Assembly (NCBI RefSeq): GCF_001575205.1
Contig: NZ_LSRE01000034.1
Span: 62,001 to 126,000, forward strand
Direction of reading: 5' to 3'
From: Tsukamurella pseudospumae
GTDB lineage: Bacteria > Actinomycetota > Actinomycetes > Mycobacteriales > Mycobacteriaceae
Length of the DNA: 64,000 nt
In this document: one piece after another, positions 24,753 to 34,866 of the stretch
Numbering within the stretch: position 1 is the first letter of the stretch
How the letters are laid out: every line of letters begins with the position of its first letter
Notes under the pieces: model-generated
The model's input: only the letters and a program-made list of their open reading frames with translations
What the model was told of the DNA's origin: nothing
Databases searched by the model: none
Translations under genes and position numbers: made by a program

Positions 24753-27700
24753 TTGAGAGAAAGCACGGTGGTTTCAGTGACCCTTGACGCCAATTCGCCG
24801 ATCGACAAGCTTCCCGGCACCGCCGGTGAGGCCGCCGAAGGTCAGCACGACGCGGACCCTCGGGGCGGGCAGTCGGCCGCCGTGCAGTCCTTCTCGCTGG
24901 ATGATCGGTACACGCGTGAAGAGGGCACGATCTACCTCACGGGCATTCAGGCGCTCGTCCGCATGGTGCGCGACCGGGCCCGCCTCGACCGCCGGCAGAA
25001 CCTGAAGACCGGCTCGTTCATCTCGGGCTACGAGGGCTCGCCGCTGGCCGGCTACGACCTCGAGATCGCCAAGCGCGGCAAGTACCTCCAGGACTTCGAC
25101 ACCGTGCACCGGCCGGGGCTCAACGAGGAGCTCGCCGCCACCTCCGTCATGGGCTCCCAGATCGCCGCGCAGGTGGGGCATCTGGCCCGCGGCCTCGACG
25201 GCGTCACCGGCTACTGGTACGGCAAGGCGCCCGGTCTCGACCGCGCGACCGACGCGCTGCGGCACGCCAACATGATCGGCACCCACCCCACGGGCGGCGC
25301 GGTCGCGCTCGTCGGCGATGATCCGGGTGCCAAGAGCTCGACGGTGCCCTGCGCCTCCGAGATGGCGCTGGCCGACCTGTACATGCCGATCCTGTACCCG
25401 GCGGACTCGCAGGACATCCTCGATCTGGGCGTGCACGCCGCGATCATGTCCCGCGTCTCCGGGCTGTGGACCTCGCTGAAGATCTCCGCGCACGTCGCGG
25501 ACGGCTCGTCGACCGCCGACGTGCACCCCGACCGCATCCTGCCCGTCTACGGGGACCTGGGCACCAGCCCGCACGTCCCGTCGGGTCAGCTGCTCGGCGC
25601 GAAGCTCATGGAGCTCGAGCAGAACCAGCTCACGGTCCGCATGCCGCGTGCCACGGAGTACGCCCGGATCAACCGGCTCAACCGGATCACGGTGCGTTCG
25701 AGCGACGACCGGATCGGCATCGTCTGCGCCGGCAAGACCTACCTGGACGTGCGGGAGTCGCTGCGGCTCATCGGCATCGGGGACGACGAGCTCAACGGCC
25801 TCGGCATCCGCATCCTCAAGATGGGCATGGTCTACCCGTTCGAGCGGCAGATCATGCACGAGTTCATCGACGGTCTCGACGAGGTGATCGTGGTCGAGGA
25901 GAAGCGCGACTTCCTCGAGACGATGATGCGCGACATCCTCTTCCGCCACCCGGGTGCGCCGAACATCGTGGGCAAGACCCACGAGGACGGCTCCACCCTG
26001 TTCTCCCGCTTCGGCGAGCTGGATGTGGACTCGGTCTCCCGCGGTCTGGCCGCGCGGCTCTCGCGCGTCCACGGTGTGGCCGCCGCGAAGGACTGGCTCG
26101 ATCGGAAGGCGCAGGTGCGCACCCGGATCGAGCTGCCGCTCGCCGCGCGCAGCCCGTACTTCTGCTCCGGCTGCCCGCACAACACCTCCACCAAGGTCAC
26201 CGACGACACGCTCGTCGGCGCCGGCATCGGCTGCCACGCGATGGTGCTGCTCATGGACCCGCAGCAGGTGGGCGAGGTGACCGGCGTCAGCCAGATGGGC
26301 GGCGAGGGCGCGCAGTGGGTCGGCATGGCGCCCTTCGTCGACGAGAAGCACTTCGTGCAGAACATCGGCGACGGCACGTTCATGCACTCGGGCTCGCTGG
26401 CGCTGCGCCAGTCGGTGGCCTCGGGGGAGCGGATCACCTACAAGCTGCTGTTCAACGGCACCGTCGCCATGACCGGCGGCCAGGACCCGGTGGGCCAGAT
26501 GTCCCTCCCGCAGATCTGCGCACTGCTGCAGGCCGAGCGGGTCGCCAAGATCATCGTCACCTCCGACAACCCGAAGCAGACCGCGGTGGGCCTGCCGAAG
26601 GGCATCGAGGTGCGCGATCGCGCCGACATGCTCGACGTGCAGCGCGAGCTCGCGGAAGTGCCGGGCGTCACGGTCCTCGTGCACGACCAGTACTGCGCCG
26701 CCGAGAAGCGGCGTAAGCGCAAGCGCGACAAGTACCCCACGCCGAACCAGCGCGTGGTGATCAACGAGCGCCTGTGCGAGGGCTGCGGCGACTGCGGCCA
26801 GAAGAGCAACTGCCTGTCCGTGCACCCCGTCGAGACCGAGTTCGGCCGCAAGACGCGGATCGATCAGAGCTCCTGCAACCTCGACTTCTCGTGCCTCAAG
26901 GGCGATTGCCCGTCGTTCGTGACGGTCACGCCCGGTTCGCAGGGCAAGGTCCGCAAGTCGGTGCCCGACATCTCGGCCGAGTCGATCCCGCAGCCGAAGA
27001 AGGCCCGGCGGGAGGCGGACGGCATGGCCATCCGCGTCACCGGCATCGGCGGCACGGGCGTGGTCACGGTCTCGCAGATCATGGCCACCGCCACCGTGCT
27101 CGACGGCCACTCCGCGCGCACCGTCGACATGACCGGCATGGCGCAGAAGGGCGGCGCCGTGGTCTCGGACATCAAGGTCTCCGCCACGTACGTCGACCAG
27201 GCCGCGAAGGTCGCCTCCGGCGACTGCGACGTGTACCTGTCCTGCGACAGCCTCGTCGGTGTCGACCCGGCGAACCTCAAGGTGGCTTCACCGGAGCGCA
27301 CCACCTCGATCGTCTCGACCACCGAGGTGCCCACGGGCCAGATGGTGATCGACACGTCCGTGGGATACCCGGACACGCGGAGCATCCACCAGGCGATCGA
27401 CCGGGCGTCGCTGCGCACCGTCTACCTCGATCCGGGCGACCTGACGCTGCAGCTGTTCGGCGACGAGCAGTACGCCAACCTGTTCATGGTGGGCGCCGCG
27501 TTCCAGACGGGTGCGCTGCCGATCAGCTCGGCGTCGCTCGAGCGCGCCATCGAGCTCAACGGCGTGGCCGTGGAGAAGAACCTGCAGGCCTTCCGTCGCG
27601 GCCGTCAGTCGGTCTCCGATCCGGCCGGCGTCCAGGCCGCGATCGATGCGCTGCATCCGCTGCCCGCTCCGGTCGCGGCGAGCGCGTACGCGTCGGCGCA

Positions 27701-28358
27701 GGCCGCCAAGCTCGACGGTGCCTCGCCCGAGGTGCTGCGCCAGGTGGCGCTGCGCGTCGACGAGTTGGTCGCGTACCAGGACAAGGCCTACGCCGAGCGT
27801 TACATGGACGATGTCGCGCGGGTGTTCCGTGCCGAGAAGTCCTGGGGTTCGGAGGATCTCACCGCCGCGGTCGCGCACAACCTGCACAAGCTGATGGCCT
27901 ACAAGGACGAGTACGAGGTCGCCCGCCTGTCGCAGGACGCGGGCTTCGCGGCGACGGTGGCGGACGAGTTCGGTGCCGATGCCAAGAAGGCCATCCGCCT
28001 GCATCCGCCGACGCTGCGCGAGATGGGTCTGAAGAACAAGCTCGCGCTGGGCGAGTGGGTGAACCCGGGCATGAAGACGCTGGCGAAGATGAAGCGCCTG
28101 CGCGGCACCAAGCTCGACTTCTTCGGCATGACCGAGATGCGGAAGATGGAGCGCACGCTCGTCGCCGAGTACCGCGCGCTGGTGGGTCTGATGATCGCGG
28201 CCGCCGAGGGCGGCCGGGTGGTCGAGGACCAGCGTGAGCAGGTCGTCGCCCTCGCCGAGCTGCCGGACATGGTCCGCGGCTACGAGTCGATCAAGACCGA
28301 CAACGTCGAGAAGTACCGCGCCGCGGTGCAGGCGCAGCTGGAGACGCTGGGCTGGTAG
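24753..28358 (+). CDS. fused indolepyruvate ferredoxin oxidoreductase family protein
   Basis: A 1201-residue single-chain 2-oxoacid:ferredoxin oxidoreductase, fusing what are IorA and IorB elsewhere. The N-terminal pyrimidine-binding domain has GYEGSPLAGYD. A TPP domain has NIGDGTFMHSG and LFNGTVAMTGGQDPVG, and a ferredoxin-like region near residues 670-715 is cysteine-rich (CEGCGDCGQKSNC, CNLDFSC). The gamma domain with VTGIGGTGVVTVSQIMA and MTGMAQKGGAVVSDI follows, with a helical C-terminal extension. It would oxidatively decarboxylate aryl or branched 2-oxoacids to acyl-CoA. The start could be the TTG at 24753 or the GTGs at 24768/24777. Confidence 0.88.
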   Translation: MRESTVVSVTLDANSPIDKLPGTAGEAAEGQHDADPRGGQSAAVQSFSLDDRYTREEGTIYLTGIQALVRMVRDRARLDRRQNLKTGSFISGYEGSPLAGYDLEIAKRGKYLQDFDTVHRPGLNEELAATSVMGSQIAAQVGHLARGLDGVTGYWYGKAPGLDRATDALRHANMIGTHPTGGAVALVGDDPGAKSSTVPCASEMALADLYMPILYPADSQDILDLGVHAAIMSRVSGLWTSLKISAHVADGSSTADVHPDRILPVYGDLGTSPHVPSGQLLGAKLMELEQNQLTVRMPRATEYARINRLNRITVRSSDDRIGIVCAGKTYLDVRESLRLIGIGDDELNGLGIRILKMGMVYPFERQIMHEFIDGLDEVIVVEEKRDFLETMMRDILFRHPGAPNIVGKTHEDGSTLFSRFGELDVDSVSRGLAARLSRVHGVAAAKDWLDRKAQVRTRIELPLAARSPYFCSGCPHNTSTKVTDDTLVGAGIGCHAMVLLMDPQQVGEVTGVSQMGGEGAQWVGMAPFVDEKHFVQNIGDGTFMHSGSLALRQSVASGERITYKLLFNGTVAMTGGQDPVGQMSLPQICALLQAERVAKIIVTSDNPKQTAVGLPKGIEVRDRADMLDVQRELAEVPGVTVLVHDQYCAAEKRRKRKRDKYPTPNQRVVINERLCEGCGDCGQKSNCLSVHPVETEFGRKTRIDQSSCNLDFSCLKGDCPSFVTVTPGSQGKVRKSVPDISAESIPQPKKARREADGMAIRVTGIGGTGVVTVSQIMATATVLDGHSARTVDMTGMAQKGGAVVSDIKVSATYVDQAAKVASGDCDVYLSCDSLVGVDPANLKVASPERTTSIVSTTEVPTGQMVIDTSVGYPDTRSIHQAIDRASLRTVYLDPGDLTLQLFGDEQYANLFMVGAAFQTGALPISSASLERAIELNGVAVEKNLQAFRRGRQSVSDPAGVQAAIDALHPLPAPVAASAYASAQAAKLDGASPEVLRQVALRVDELVAYQDKAYAERYMDDVARVFRAEKSWGSEDLTAAVAHNLHKLMAYKDEYEVARLSQDAGFAATVADEFGADAKKAIRLHPPTLREMGLKNKLALGEWVNPGMKTLAKMKRLRGTKLDFFGMTEMRKMERTLVAEYRALVGLMIAAAEGGRVVEDQREQVVALAELPDMVRGYESIKTDNVEKYRAAVQAQLETLGW

Positions 28359-28373
28359 GCGCAGTTCCCTGTT

Positions 28374-28415
28374 CGACGGTGGCCGTCCCTCGTTTCCGAG
28401 GGGCGGCCACCGTCG
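28374..28415. terminator. terminator after the oxidoreductase gene
   Basis: A 19-bp near-perfect stem (28374-28392 with 28397-28415; arms begin CGACGGTGGCCG) and a TTTC loop, 15 bases after the stop codon. Confidence 0.8.
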
Positions 28416-28450
28416 TTCTGGGCGTGGTTCCGCGCGGGTGCCGAAACGAT

Positions 28451-28456
28451 TAGATT
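28451..28456 (+). promoter_or_regulatory. -10 box of leaderless gene at 28463
   Basis: TAGATT, 6 bases before the ATG; no RBS. Confidence 0.55.
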
Positions 28457-28462
28457 GCAAGA

Positions 28463-30565
28463 ATGCATTCTGTGGGGGATCGTGACGTGCCGGTGGAACC
28501 GGGTCCGCCGGCTGCGCGTGAGGGTCGTGCGACGTCGGACGTCGTGGCCGCGGCGCTGTGCTTCGTCATGGCGATCGGTGGTGTCCTGACCGTCGCTCTG
28601 AACGTCGTCGCGAAGTCGCTCGTCGACAGCTCGGTCTCCGATGTCGGAGACCGACTCCCCGAAGACGCGCGGGCCGCGATCGGTGAGCTGAGCACGCTGA
28701 ACGTGGTCAACGCTGTGCTGGCGGTGGTGATCGCGGTCGGGTTCGTGACCGGCGGGGTCGTGTTGCTGCGCCGGAAGCCCGTGGGGCGCGCGATCATCGC
28801 GGTGACCTGCGCGGTGCAGGTGCTCGCGGTCATCGCGATGTACGTACTCAGTAGTCGCGTGTGGGATCGGATCCACACGGCGATGCAGGACGTGACGTCC
28901 GTCGAGGTCACCGACGTCGGTTCGGGTATCGGAAGCGTCATCGCGCGATGCCTCTTCGCGGTGGTGATCGTGCTCCTGGCGTACTGGGTGGTGATCCGGC
29001 CCCCGTCGAAGACCGCGGCTCCGGCAAACGACGCGTTGGCCACTGGCGTGGCCCTTCCGCCGCCGTCCGGCGGCGCGGCGATCGCCGCGTCGGTGCTGAG
29101 CTTCGTCGGCGCGCTGCCCTTCGCGGTGACGACCGTAGCCGGCGTGGTGGGCGGATTGTCCGACGATCACGTCGTCTCCGCTGTCGGGGCAGTTCTTTCT
29201 GCGCTGGTGACCGTGGGGCTCGTCCTCGGCGGGGTCATGCTCCTTCGTCGGCGGCACGCGGGCAGGATCGTCATCGTCGTGTCGTGGTCGGTGGTGATCC
29301 TGCTGATGGTCGGTCTCGCGTATGCGGTCACGCGGATTTCGAGTCATCCGGCGAGGGCGCTGGGGCGGATCTCACTCGTGGTCGGGCCCATCGCCGTCTT
29401 CGGTGTGGCGGCGATCGTGCTCGCTCTTGTGGTGTCCACGGGCCGGTGGTGCGACGCGCGGCGGGCAGTGACGATCACGGCACCGGTGGGCCCGGCTCTC
29501 GCTGCGGAGCCCAGAACTCTTGAGTCGAGCGTTCCCGCGGTGAATGCAGTGGACGAGGCCGGCATTCCCGAAGTTGGTACTGCCCCGCCGTGGTGGCGGA
29601 GGGGGTGGGTCATCGCATCAGGCTCCGCCGCGGTCGTGGTCGTTCTCGTCGTGGTCGGGGTCCTCGCGTTCACAGGTTCGCAGGGGACGCCGGGAAGAGC
29701 TGCTGTGCAGCCGGGGAAAGTCCACACCTTCGGTCCTCAGATCGGTCTGCCGTTCCCCAAGGAATCGGTCGACGAGCTCCCGCAGAGCATTGCGGTCGAT
29801 CAGTCGGGGACCGTCTATCTCTCCTACTTGATGATCGGTCAGAGAGGGAAAACGTTGCCGGCCGTTGTGCGTTCGCTCGCGCCTGGCGCTAGTGCCTCGG
29901 TGGTCCTGCCGTTCACAGGTCTTCCCGAGACGGTTCCGTCGGATATCGCGGTCGACCGGGCGGGCACGGTGTACCTCGTGGATCGAAAGTCCGCGTACGT
30001 GCTCCGCAAAGGGGCATCGCGAGCCGAGAAGCTTCGATTCGGAAATGATGTGCGGCCGCAGGATGTGCAGGCGCGTGGGGTTGCGGTCGATGATTCCGGA
30101 ACGGTCTATGTCGGCGACGGCAGCCGCGCCGAGGGCGGCGTCACGGTGTTCCGCGCGGGCGTGACGGAGCCGACGCACCTTCCGTTCGACGGACGGGGAA
30201 TCCAACACTTGGCGGCCGGGCCGAACGGCACCGTCTACGCCGCATACGGCCGCGACCAGGGATTCCGAGTGATGTCGTTGGAACCCGGAGCTGCGAAACC
30301 GACTCCGCTGCCCTTCACGGATATCAGTGAAATCAAGGGCATGGCGGTGGATCGGGACGGCACGGTGTACGTCGCGGACGATGCGACCGATGGAAAGGGG
30401 CGGATCCTGGCGCTGCCGGCGCGCGGCACCGTGCAGACGGTTCTGCGACCGACCTCTCCTACCGGGGTGTTCGTCCAAGGAGTCGCCGTCGACGGTGCGG
30501 GGAACGTGTACGCCTACGGGAGCTTCTTCACGGACAAGGTCATCAAGCTCCCCGTGACGGGGTGA
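28463..30565 (+). CDS. membrane protein with an external NHL-type beta-propeller
   Basis: A 700-residue protein with no named homolog that I recognise. The N-terminal 330 residues hold two four-helix membrane modules that look duplicated (GFVTGGVVLLRRKPVGRAII versus GLVLGGVMLLRRRHAGRIVI). A single helix at about residues 390-412 leads to a C-terminal propeller of six repeats of the form AVD..GTVY(V/L) (SIAVDQSGTVYLS, DIAVDRAGTVYLV, GVAVDDSGTVYVG, and so on). The propeller resembles the extracellular sensor of mycobacterial PknD, but no kinase domain is present. It is likely a surface sensor or binding protein; that is inference. Confidence 0.75.
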   Translation: MHSVGDRDVPVEPGPPAAREGRATSDVVAAALCFVMAIGGVLTVALNVVAKSLVDSSVSDVGDRLPEDARAAIGELSTLNVVNAVLAVVIAVGFVTGGVVLLRRKPVGRAIIAVTCAVQVLAVIAMYVLSSRVWDRIHTAMQDVTSVEVTDVGSGIGSVIARCLFAVVIVLLAYWVVIRPPSKTAAPANDALATGVALPPPSGGAAIAASVLSFVGALPFAVTTVAGVVGGLSDDHVVSAVGAVLSALVTVGLVLGGVMLLRRRHAGRIVIVVSWSVVILLMVGLAYAVTRISSHPARALGRISLVVGPIAVFGVAAIVLALVVSTGRWCDARRAVTITAPVGPALAAEPRTLESSVPAVNAVDEAGIPEVGTAPPWWRRGWVIASGSAAVVVVLVVVGVLAFTGSQGTPGRAAVQPGKVHTFGPQIGLPFPKESVDELPQSIAVDQSGTVYLSYLMIGQRGKTLPAVVRSLAPGASASVVLPFTGLPETVPSDIAVDRAGTVYLVDRKSAYVLRKGASRAEKLRFGNDVRPQDVQARGVAVDDSGTVYVGDGSRAEGGVTVFRAGVTEPTHLPFDGRGIQHLAAGPNGTVYAAYGRDQGFRVMSLEPGAAKPTPLPFTDISEIKGMAVDRDGTVYVADDATDGKGRILALPARGTVQTVLRPTSPTGVFVQGVAVDGAGNVYAYGSFFTDKVIKLPVTG

Positions 30566-30585
30566 CTGCTGAGCGGTCGATGCGA

Positions 30586-30933
30586 TCACGGGTGCATGTG
30601 CGCGCCTTTGAGGATGTGGTCCACCGCGTTCCTGGGGCCGTGCACGGCCGTCCCGACGAGGTCGAGACCGGCGCGGTGCACCGCACGGACGACGGCTCGT
30701 TCGTGCGCGCTGCGGAGGTTCTCCGTCGAGCCCTCGAACACCAGGACGGGCTGGCGGAACAGTGGGAGGTACTCGGTGCCGTCGGCGTCGGCGTAGGGCT
30801 CGCCGATCAGTTCCGGTGTCGCCGTTGCGATGCCGCTGACGAGGAAGGCCGTGACGTTCAGTCGCTGCCAGGTGGCCAGGTCGTCGCGGAGCAGCACCGC
30901 GATCTTGGTGTCGAATCGGATCGTCTCGGTCAT
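30586..30933 (-). CDS. DUF2000 family protein
   Basis: A 115-residue cytoplasmic protein starting MTETIRFDTKIAVLLRDDLATWQ, with the DUF2000 segments LNVTAFLVSGI, ADGTEYLPLFRQPVLVFEG and LVGTAVHGPRNAVDHILKG. The fold resembles peptidyl-tRNA hydrolase 2, but the biochemical role is unknown. The ATG at 30933 has TGGAGG a few bases upstream. It is divergent from an AraC regulator across 51 bases, a common layout in which the regulator controls the enzyme. Confidence 0.8.
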   Translation of the reverse strand: MTETIRFDTKIAVLLRDDLATWQRLNVTAFLVSGIATATPELIGEPYADADGTEYLPLFRQPVLVFEGSTENLRSAHERAVVRAVHRAGLDLVGTAVHGPRNAVDHILKGAHMHP

Positions 30934-30984
30934 GCCTCCAGCGTCGCCGCCGTCAAGGGCCGGAGTCTTGTACATACTTGATGG

Positions 30985-31788
30985 ATGTCCGCGGAGACGA
31001 GCGTCGCGTGGCGGCCCGGCGTCGAGGGGATCGCCGAGGTCTTCCGCGCGCACTTCGAGGCGCACGCCTACCCGATGCACACGCACGAGGTCTGGACCCT
31101 GCTCACGGTCGATCGTGGCCGCATCGGCTACGAACTCGACGGTGAGCGCTGCGATTCGTCGACGCGGTCGGTGACGCTGCTGCCGCCGCACGTCGCGCAC
31201 GACGGCCACAGCCTGACCTCGGGCGGGTTCGACAAGCGCGTGATCTACCTGGAGGCGGGGGTGCTGCGTGGGATCGGCCGCGCCGTCGGCAGGCCCACTC
31301 TGCTCGACGGGCCGCTGCGGCAGCGGGTCGATCGGCTCAACCGCGCGCTCGCGGCGCCGGGTGAGGAGTTCGAAGCGGCGAGCCGGTTGGCGCTGATCGT
31401 CGAACGACTGCAGTGGCACCTCGACGGGAATCCCGAGTCGGCGCGAGCGCCGCGGAACCGATCCGTCGCGCACTCCCTGCGCGAGCTGCTCGACGGCCGC
31501 GTCCGCGACGGGATCACACTGGAGGAGGCGGGACGTACGCTCCACGTGGACCCGACGCACCTGGTCCGGGAGTTCTCCCGCGAGTTCGGGCTGCCGCCGC
31601 ACCGGTACCTCATCGGGCGGCGGGTCGAGGTGGCGCGGCGGATGCTGTTGGCCGGCGGGGCGCCGGCGGAGGTCTCGGTGGAGGCGGGCTTCCACGACCA
31701 GTCGCACCTCAACCGTCACTTCAAGTCGATGGTCGGGACGACCCCCGGGCGCTTCGTCCTGACTGGCGGAACCGCAGCTCGGAGGTGA
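30985..31788 (+). CDS. AraC family transcriptional regulator
   Basis: A 267-residue regulator with an N-terminal cupin-type sensor ([19 protein letters not shown] and [12 protein letters not shown]). The C-terminal double HTH includes [34 protein letters not shown] and [28 protein letters not shown]. The cupin His-x-His suggests a small ligand or metal. The adjacent divergent DUF2000 gene is its obvious target. The start is the ATG at 30985; another ATG 4 bases earlier is out of frame. Confidence 0.88.
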   Translation: MSAETSVAWRPGVEGIAEVFRAHFEAHAYPMHTHEVWTLLTVDRGRIGYELDGERCDSSTRSVTLLPPHVAHDGHSLTSGGFDKRVIYLEAGVLRGIGRAVGRPTLLDGPLRQRVDRLNRALAAPGEEFEAASRLALIVERLQWHLDGNPESARAPRNRSVAHSLRELLDGRVRDGITLEEAGRTLHVDPTHLVREFSREFGLPPHRYLIGRRVEVARRMLLAGGAPAEVSVEAGFHDQSHLNRHFKSMVGTTPGRFVLTGGTAARR

Positions 31789-31852
31789 TCGTCTCCCTGT
31801 CTTCGACGCCGTGTGCGGTCCCCGGCGGCGTGTCGCGCGTTCGATACTTGCT

Positions 31853-31875
31853 TCGAACGGTCGTTCGCCTATAGT
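31853..31875 (+). promoter_or_regulatory. LexA (SOS) box and -10 of recA promoter P1
   Basis: TCGAAC-GGTC-GTTCGC at 31853-31868 differs from the mycobacterial LexA box TCGAAC-N4-GTTCGA only in its last base. TATAGT at 31870-31875 follows directly, so LexA bound here would block the -10. Confidence 0.75.
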
Positions 31876-31935
31876 CGGTGGTGTTCGACGCGAGAGCGAG
31901 CCGGCAGGGCGCGCATCCGATGGGGATGCGAAAAC

Positions 31936-31958
31936 TTGTCAGTGGGTCCCTCTAACGT
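31936..31958 (+). promoter_or_regulatory. PafBC-type damage promoter of recA (P2)
   Basis: TTGTCAGTG, an 8-base spacer, then TAACGT: an exact match to the LexA-independent RecA-NDp promoter TTGTCRGTG-N8-TANNNT that PafBC activates in mycobacteria. It lies about 70 bases before recA. Confidence 0.75.
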
Positions 31959-32026
31959 CCGTGGCAACTGAAGAACCCAGCGCCGGCAGCGTCTTCCCCG
32001 CTCCGGCCCGAAGGACGGAGAGTCCC

Positions 32027-33076
<1,050 letters not shown>

Positions 33077-33082
33077 GCCGCG

Positions 33083-33694
33083 ATGTCCGACTACTCGGAC
33101 GACGAGGTCGTGTCCCGGGGCCGTCGGCGAGGTCGTCGACGGTCCACGGACGACGGTGACGGGGAACCGCGGCGGCAGAGGGAGGTCGAACAGGACCCGG
33201 CGAAGCGCGAGGCGCTCGCCCGGGACCTGATCTACCGAGCGCTGGGCATGCGGGACCATTCCCGGGCGGAGTTGCGGGCGAAGCTCGCCAAGAAGGGGTT
33301 CGACGAGGAGCTCACCGAGCGGATGCTCGACAAGTTCGTCGCCGCGGGCCTCATCAACGACGCTGCGTTCGCGGAGCGGTGGGTGCAGTCGCGGCATCAG
33401 TTCTCCGGCCGCGGCCGGCGTGCGCTGGCGCAGGAGCTGCGCAGCAAGGGCGTCGGCGCGGAGGAGGCATCAGCGGCCCTCGACACCGTCAGTCGCGAGG
33501 ACGAGCGGGAACGGGCCGCAGAGCTGGTGGAGCGCAAGCTCGCTCGCGTTGAGGTCCCGGAAGACCGGGCGGAGCGCGACAAGCTCACGCAGCGGCTGGT
33601 CGGGATGCTCGGCCGCCGTGGCTACCATCCGTCGCTCGCCATGTCGGTGGTACTGGACGCCGTCCGCGAGAAGGCCGACGCCGACCGCGGCTGA
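33083..33694 (+). CDS. recX: regulatory protein RecX
   Basis: A 203-residue inhibitor of RecA filament growth. A charged low-complexity N-terminus of about 55 residues (RGRRRGRRRS) precedes three-helix RecX repeats: ALARDLIYRALGMRDHSRAELRAKLAKKGF, LINDAAFAERWVQSRHQFSGRGRRALAQELRSKGV, and LVGMLGRRGYHPSLAMSVV. It is co-transcribed with recA, so inhibitor and target rise together after DNA damage. Confidence 0.95.
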   Translation: MSDYSDDEVVSRGRRRGRRRSTDDGDGEPRRQREVEQDPAKREALARDLIYRALGMRDHSRAELRAKLAKKGFDEELTERMLDKFVAAGLINDAAFAERWVQSRHQFSGRGRRALAQELRSKGVGAEEASAALDTVSREDERERAAELVERKLARVEVPEDRAERDKLTQRLVGMLGRRGYHPSLAMSVVLDAVREKADADRG

Positions 33695-33712
33695 GGCCGT
33701 GCGAAGAGACCA

Positions 33713-33771
33713 GGGGAGTGATCCCCAGCGAAGTGAAGCCCTCGGAGATCACTCCGGGGGCTTCGCTGCGT
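33713..33771 (+). terminator. structured terminator after recX with competing pairings
   Basis: GGAGTGATC (33715-33723) pairs with GATCACTCC (33747-33755). The loop holds AGCGAAG...AAGCCC, which can pair with GGGCTTCGCT just downstream, so two alternative hairpins or a pseudoknot are possible. It probably ends the recA-recX message. Confidence 0.55.
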
Positions 33772-33854
33772 GATGAGCTGGGAACCGATCGTCGACTTGG
33801 TGCGTCCAATTCATAGAGACGTCTGTGCGGACGGTTCGACAGCAAGGGGATGCC

Positions 33855-34238
33855 ATGGCGGGCGGGGAAATGACCGAGCTCATCGAGGCTGCGCGGGAGG
33901 GGATCAACGATCGTCCCTCGATGGTGTCCGACGGGAATCCGCAGGAGGAGTTGGCTCGGGCACTCGAGCGGCACGCTGATCGGCTCATCGAGGCCGCGAG
34001 GGACGTGTACAACGTGGGAACCCAGAATTTCCTCGGTCCGACCGTAGAAGGCGAGGCGGCCACCTACAACATTCGACTCGGCGTTGTCGACCATGAGCGA
34101 TCAATACGCAACACCTTCGTCGCCCAGGCTGCCGAGGCCCGTTCGATGGCAGAGTCATACCGCGAGATCGGCCGCTGGATCCTACGCACCGAGGGTGCGA
34201 GCGAAGAGCAGATCAACCGGGTGATTGGACACTCATGA
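33855..34238 (+). CDS. small helical protein of unknown function
   Basis: A 127-residue soluble protein, almost all helix (MAGGEMTELIEAAREGIN..., ALERHADRLIEAARDVYN, FVAQAAEARSMAESYREIGRWIL), with no signal peptide. Size and helical character recall ESX-secreted or EspC-like proteins, but no WxG or YxxxD/E export motif is clearly present. The ATG at 33855 follows AAGGGGA. The stop overlaps the start of a DUF3558 lipoprotein as ATGA, so the two are co-translated. GC content is visibly lower than in the neighbours. Confidence 0.7.
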   Translation: MAGGEMTELIEAAREGINDRPSMVSDGNPQEELARALERHADRLIEAARDVYNVGTQNFLGPTVEGEAATYNIRLGVVDHERSIRNTFVAQAAEARSMAESYREIGRWILRTEGASEEQINRVIGHS

Positions 34239-34822
34239 AGTCGGTTGCGTTGGCCCTGGCGCTGGCCGTCGCTGTCGTCGGGAGTGGATGCAGCGTCACG
34301 ATCCCAGGCGATCCCGTCGCGGGTGGAGCATCCCGCACGTCGCCTAAACCCTTGCCATTTACACCGACGATCAAGGACCGCACGAACGATCGCACCGACG
34401 GCACTAGTTTTGAACCCTGTACTGCATATGCCGACGATGAGCTACGCGCGCTCAACATTGATCCCAGCACGATCCGCGACGCTGCCAAGGTGGACTCCGC
34501 GAATTACCGTGGCTGCCATTGGCGAGACAAGGCTTACACCCTTTCTCGAGGCGGATTGGGGTACTCGCAGATCGTCGGCCGGGAGATGACGCTCGAAGAG
34601 TACAAGCGCTACATGGCGACCCTTCGTTGGCAGACCGATCGCACTGTTCGCGGTAGGTCCCTCGCTGTGGCGGCGGAGAACGATAACTGCCTCGCGGTGT
34701 TCCGGTCGGAAGAATCGATCGTTGCGACGATCGCATCGTCGACCAATCCCTCCCCGGGCAACGTGATCGAGTGCGATCGCGCCGTCGCGTTCGCCTCGCT
34801 GGCGATCAGCAAGGCACCGTGA
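34235..34822 (+). CDS. DUF3558 family lipoprotein
   Basis: A 195-residue lipoprotein. The signal peptide MKSVALALALAVAVVGSGC ends in lipobox GSGC, followed by a Pro/Thr-rich linker and a DUF3558-type domain with FEPCTAYADDELRAL and YRGCHWRD, whose cysteines probably pair outside the cell. A second pair (DNCLAVF, IECDRAV) follows. DUF3558 lipoproteins are common in mycolata and have no established function. The composition is markedly less GC-rich (many TTT, AAT and ACA codons), a sign of transfer or relaxed codon use. Coupled to the small helical protein by an ATGA overlap. Confidence 0.82.
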   Translation: MKSVALALALAVAVVGSGCSVTIPGDPVAGGASRTSPKPLPFTPTIKDRTNDRTDGTSFEPCTAYADDELRALNIDPSTIRDAAKVDSANYRGCHWRDKAYTLSRGGLGYSQIVGREMTLEEYKRYMATLRWQTDRTVRGRSLAVAAENDNCLAVFRSEESIVATIASSTNPSPGNVIECDRAVAFASLAISKAP

Positions 34823-34853
34823 CCGAGGCTCGACCTGGGGGATCGGCAGCGGG

Positions 34854-34859
34854 TATGGT
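34854..34859 (+). promoter_or_regulatory. -10 box of leaderless small ORF
   Basis: TATGGT, 7 bases before the ATG at 34867. Confidence 0.4.
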
Positions 34860-34866
34860 CGCTCGC

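Noticed and set aside
24774-27110. 778-codon open frame antisense to the indolepyruvate oxidoreductase
   Set aside because: Same GC-driven mirror effect; His/Asp/Arg/Val-rich product without domains, and the sense gene is certain.
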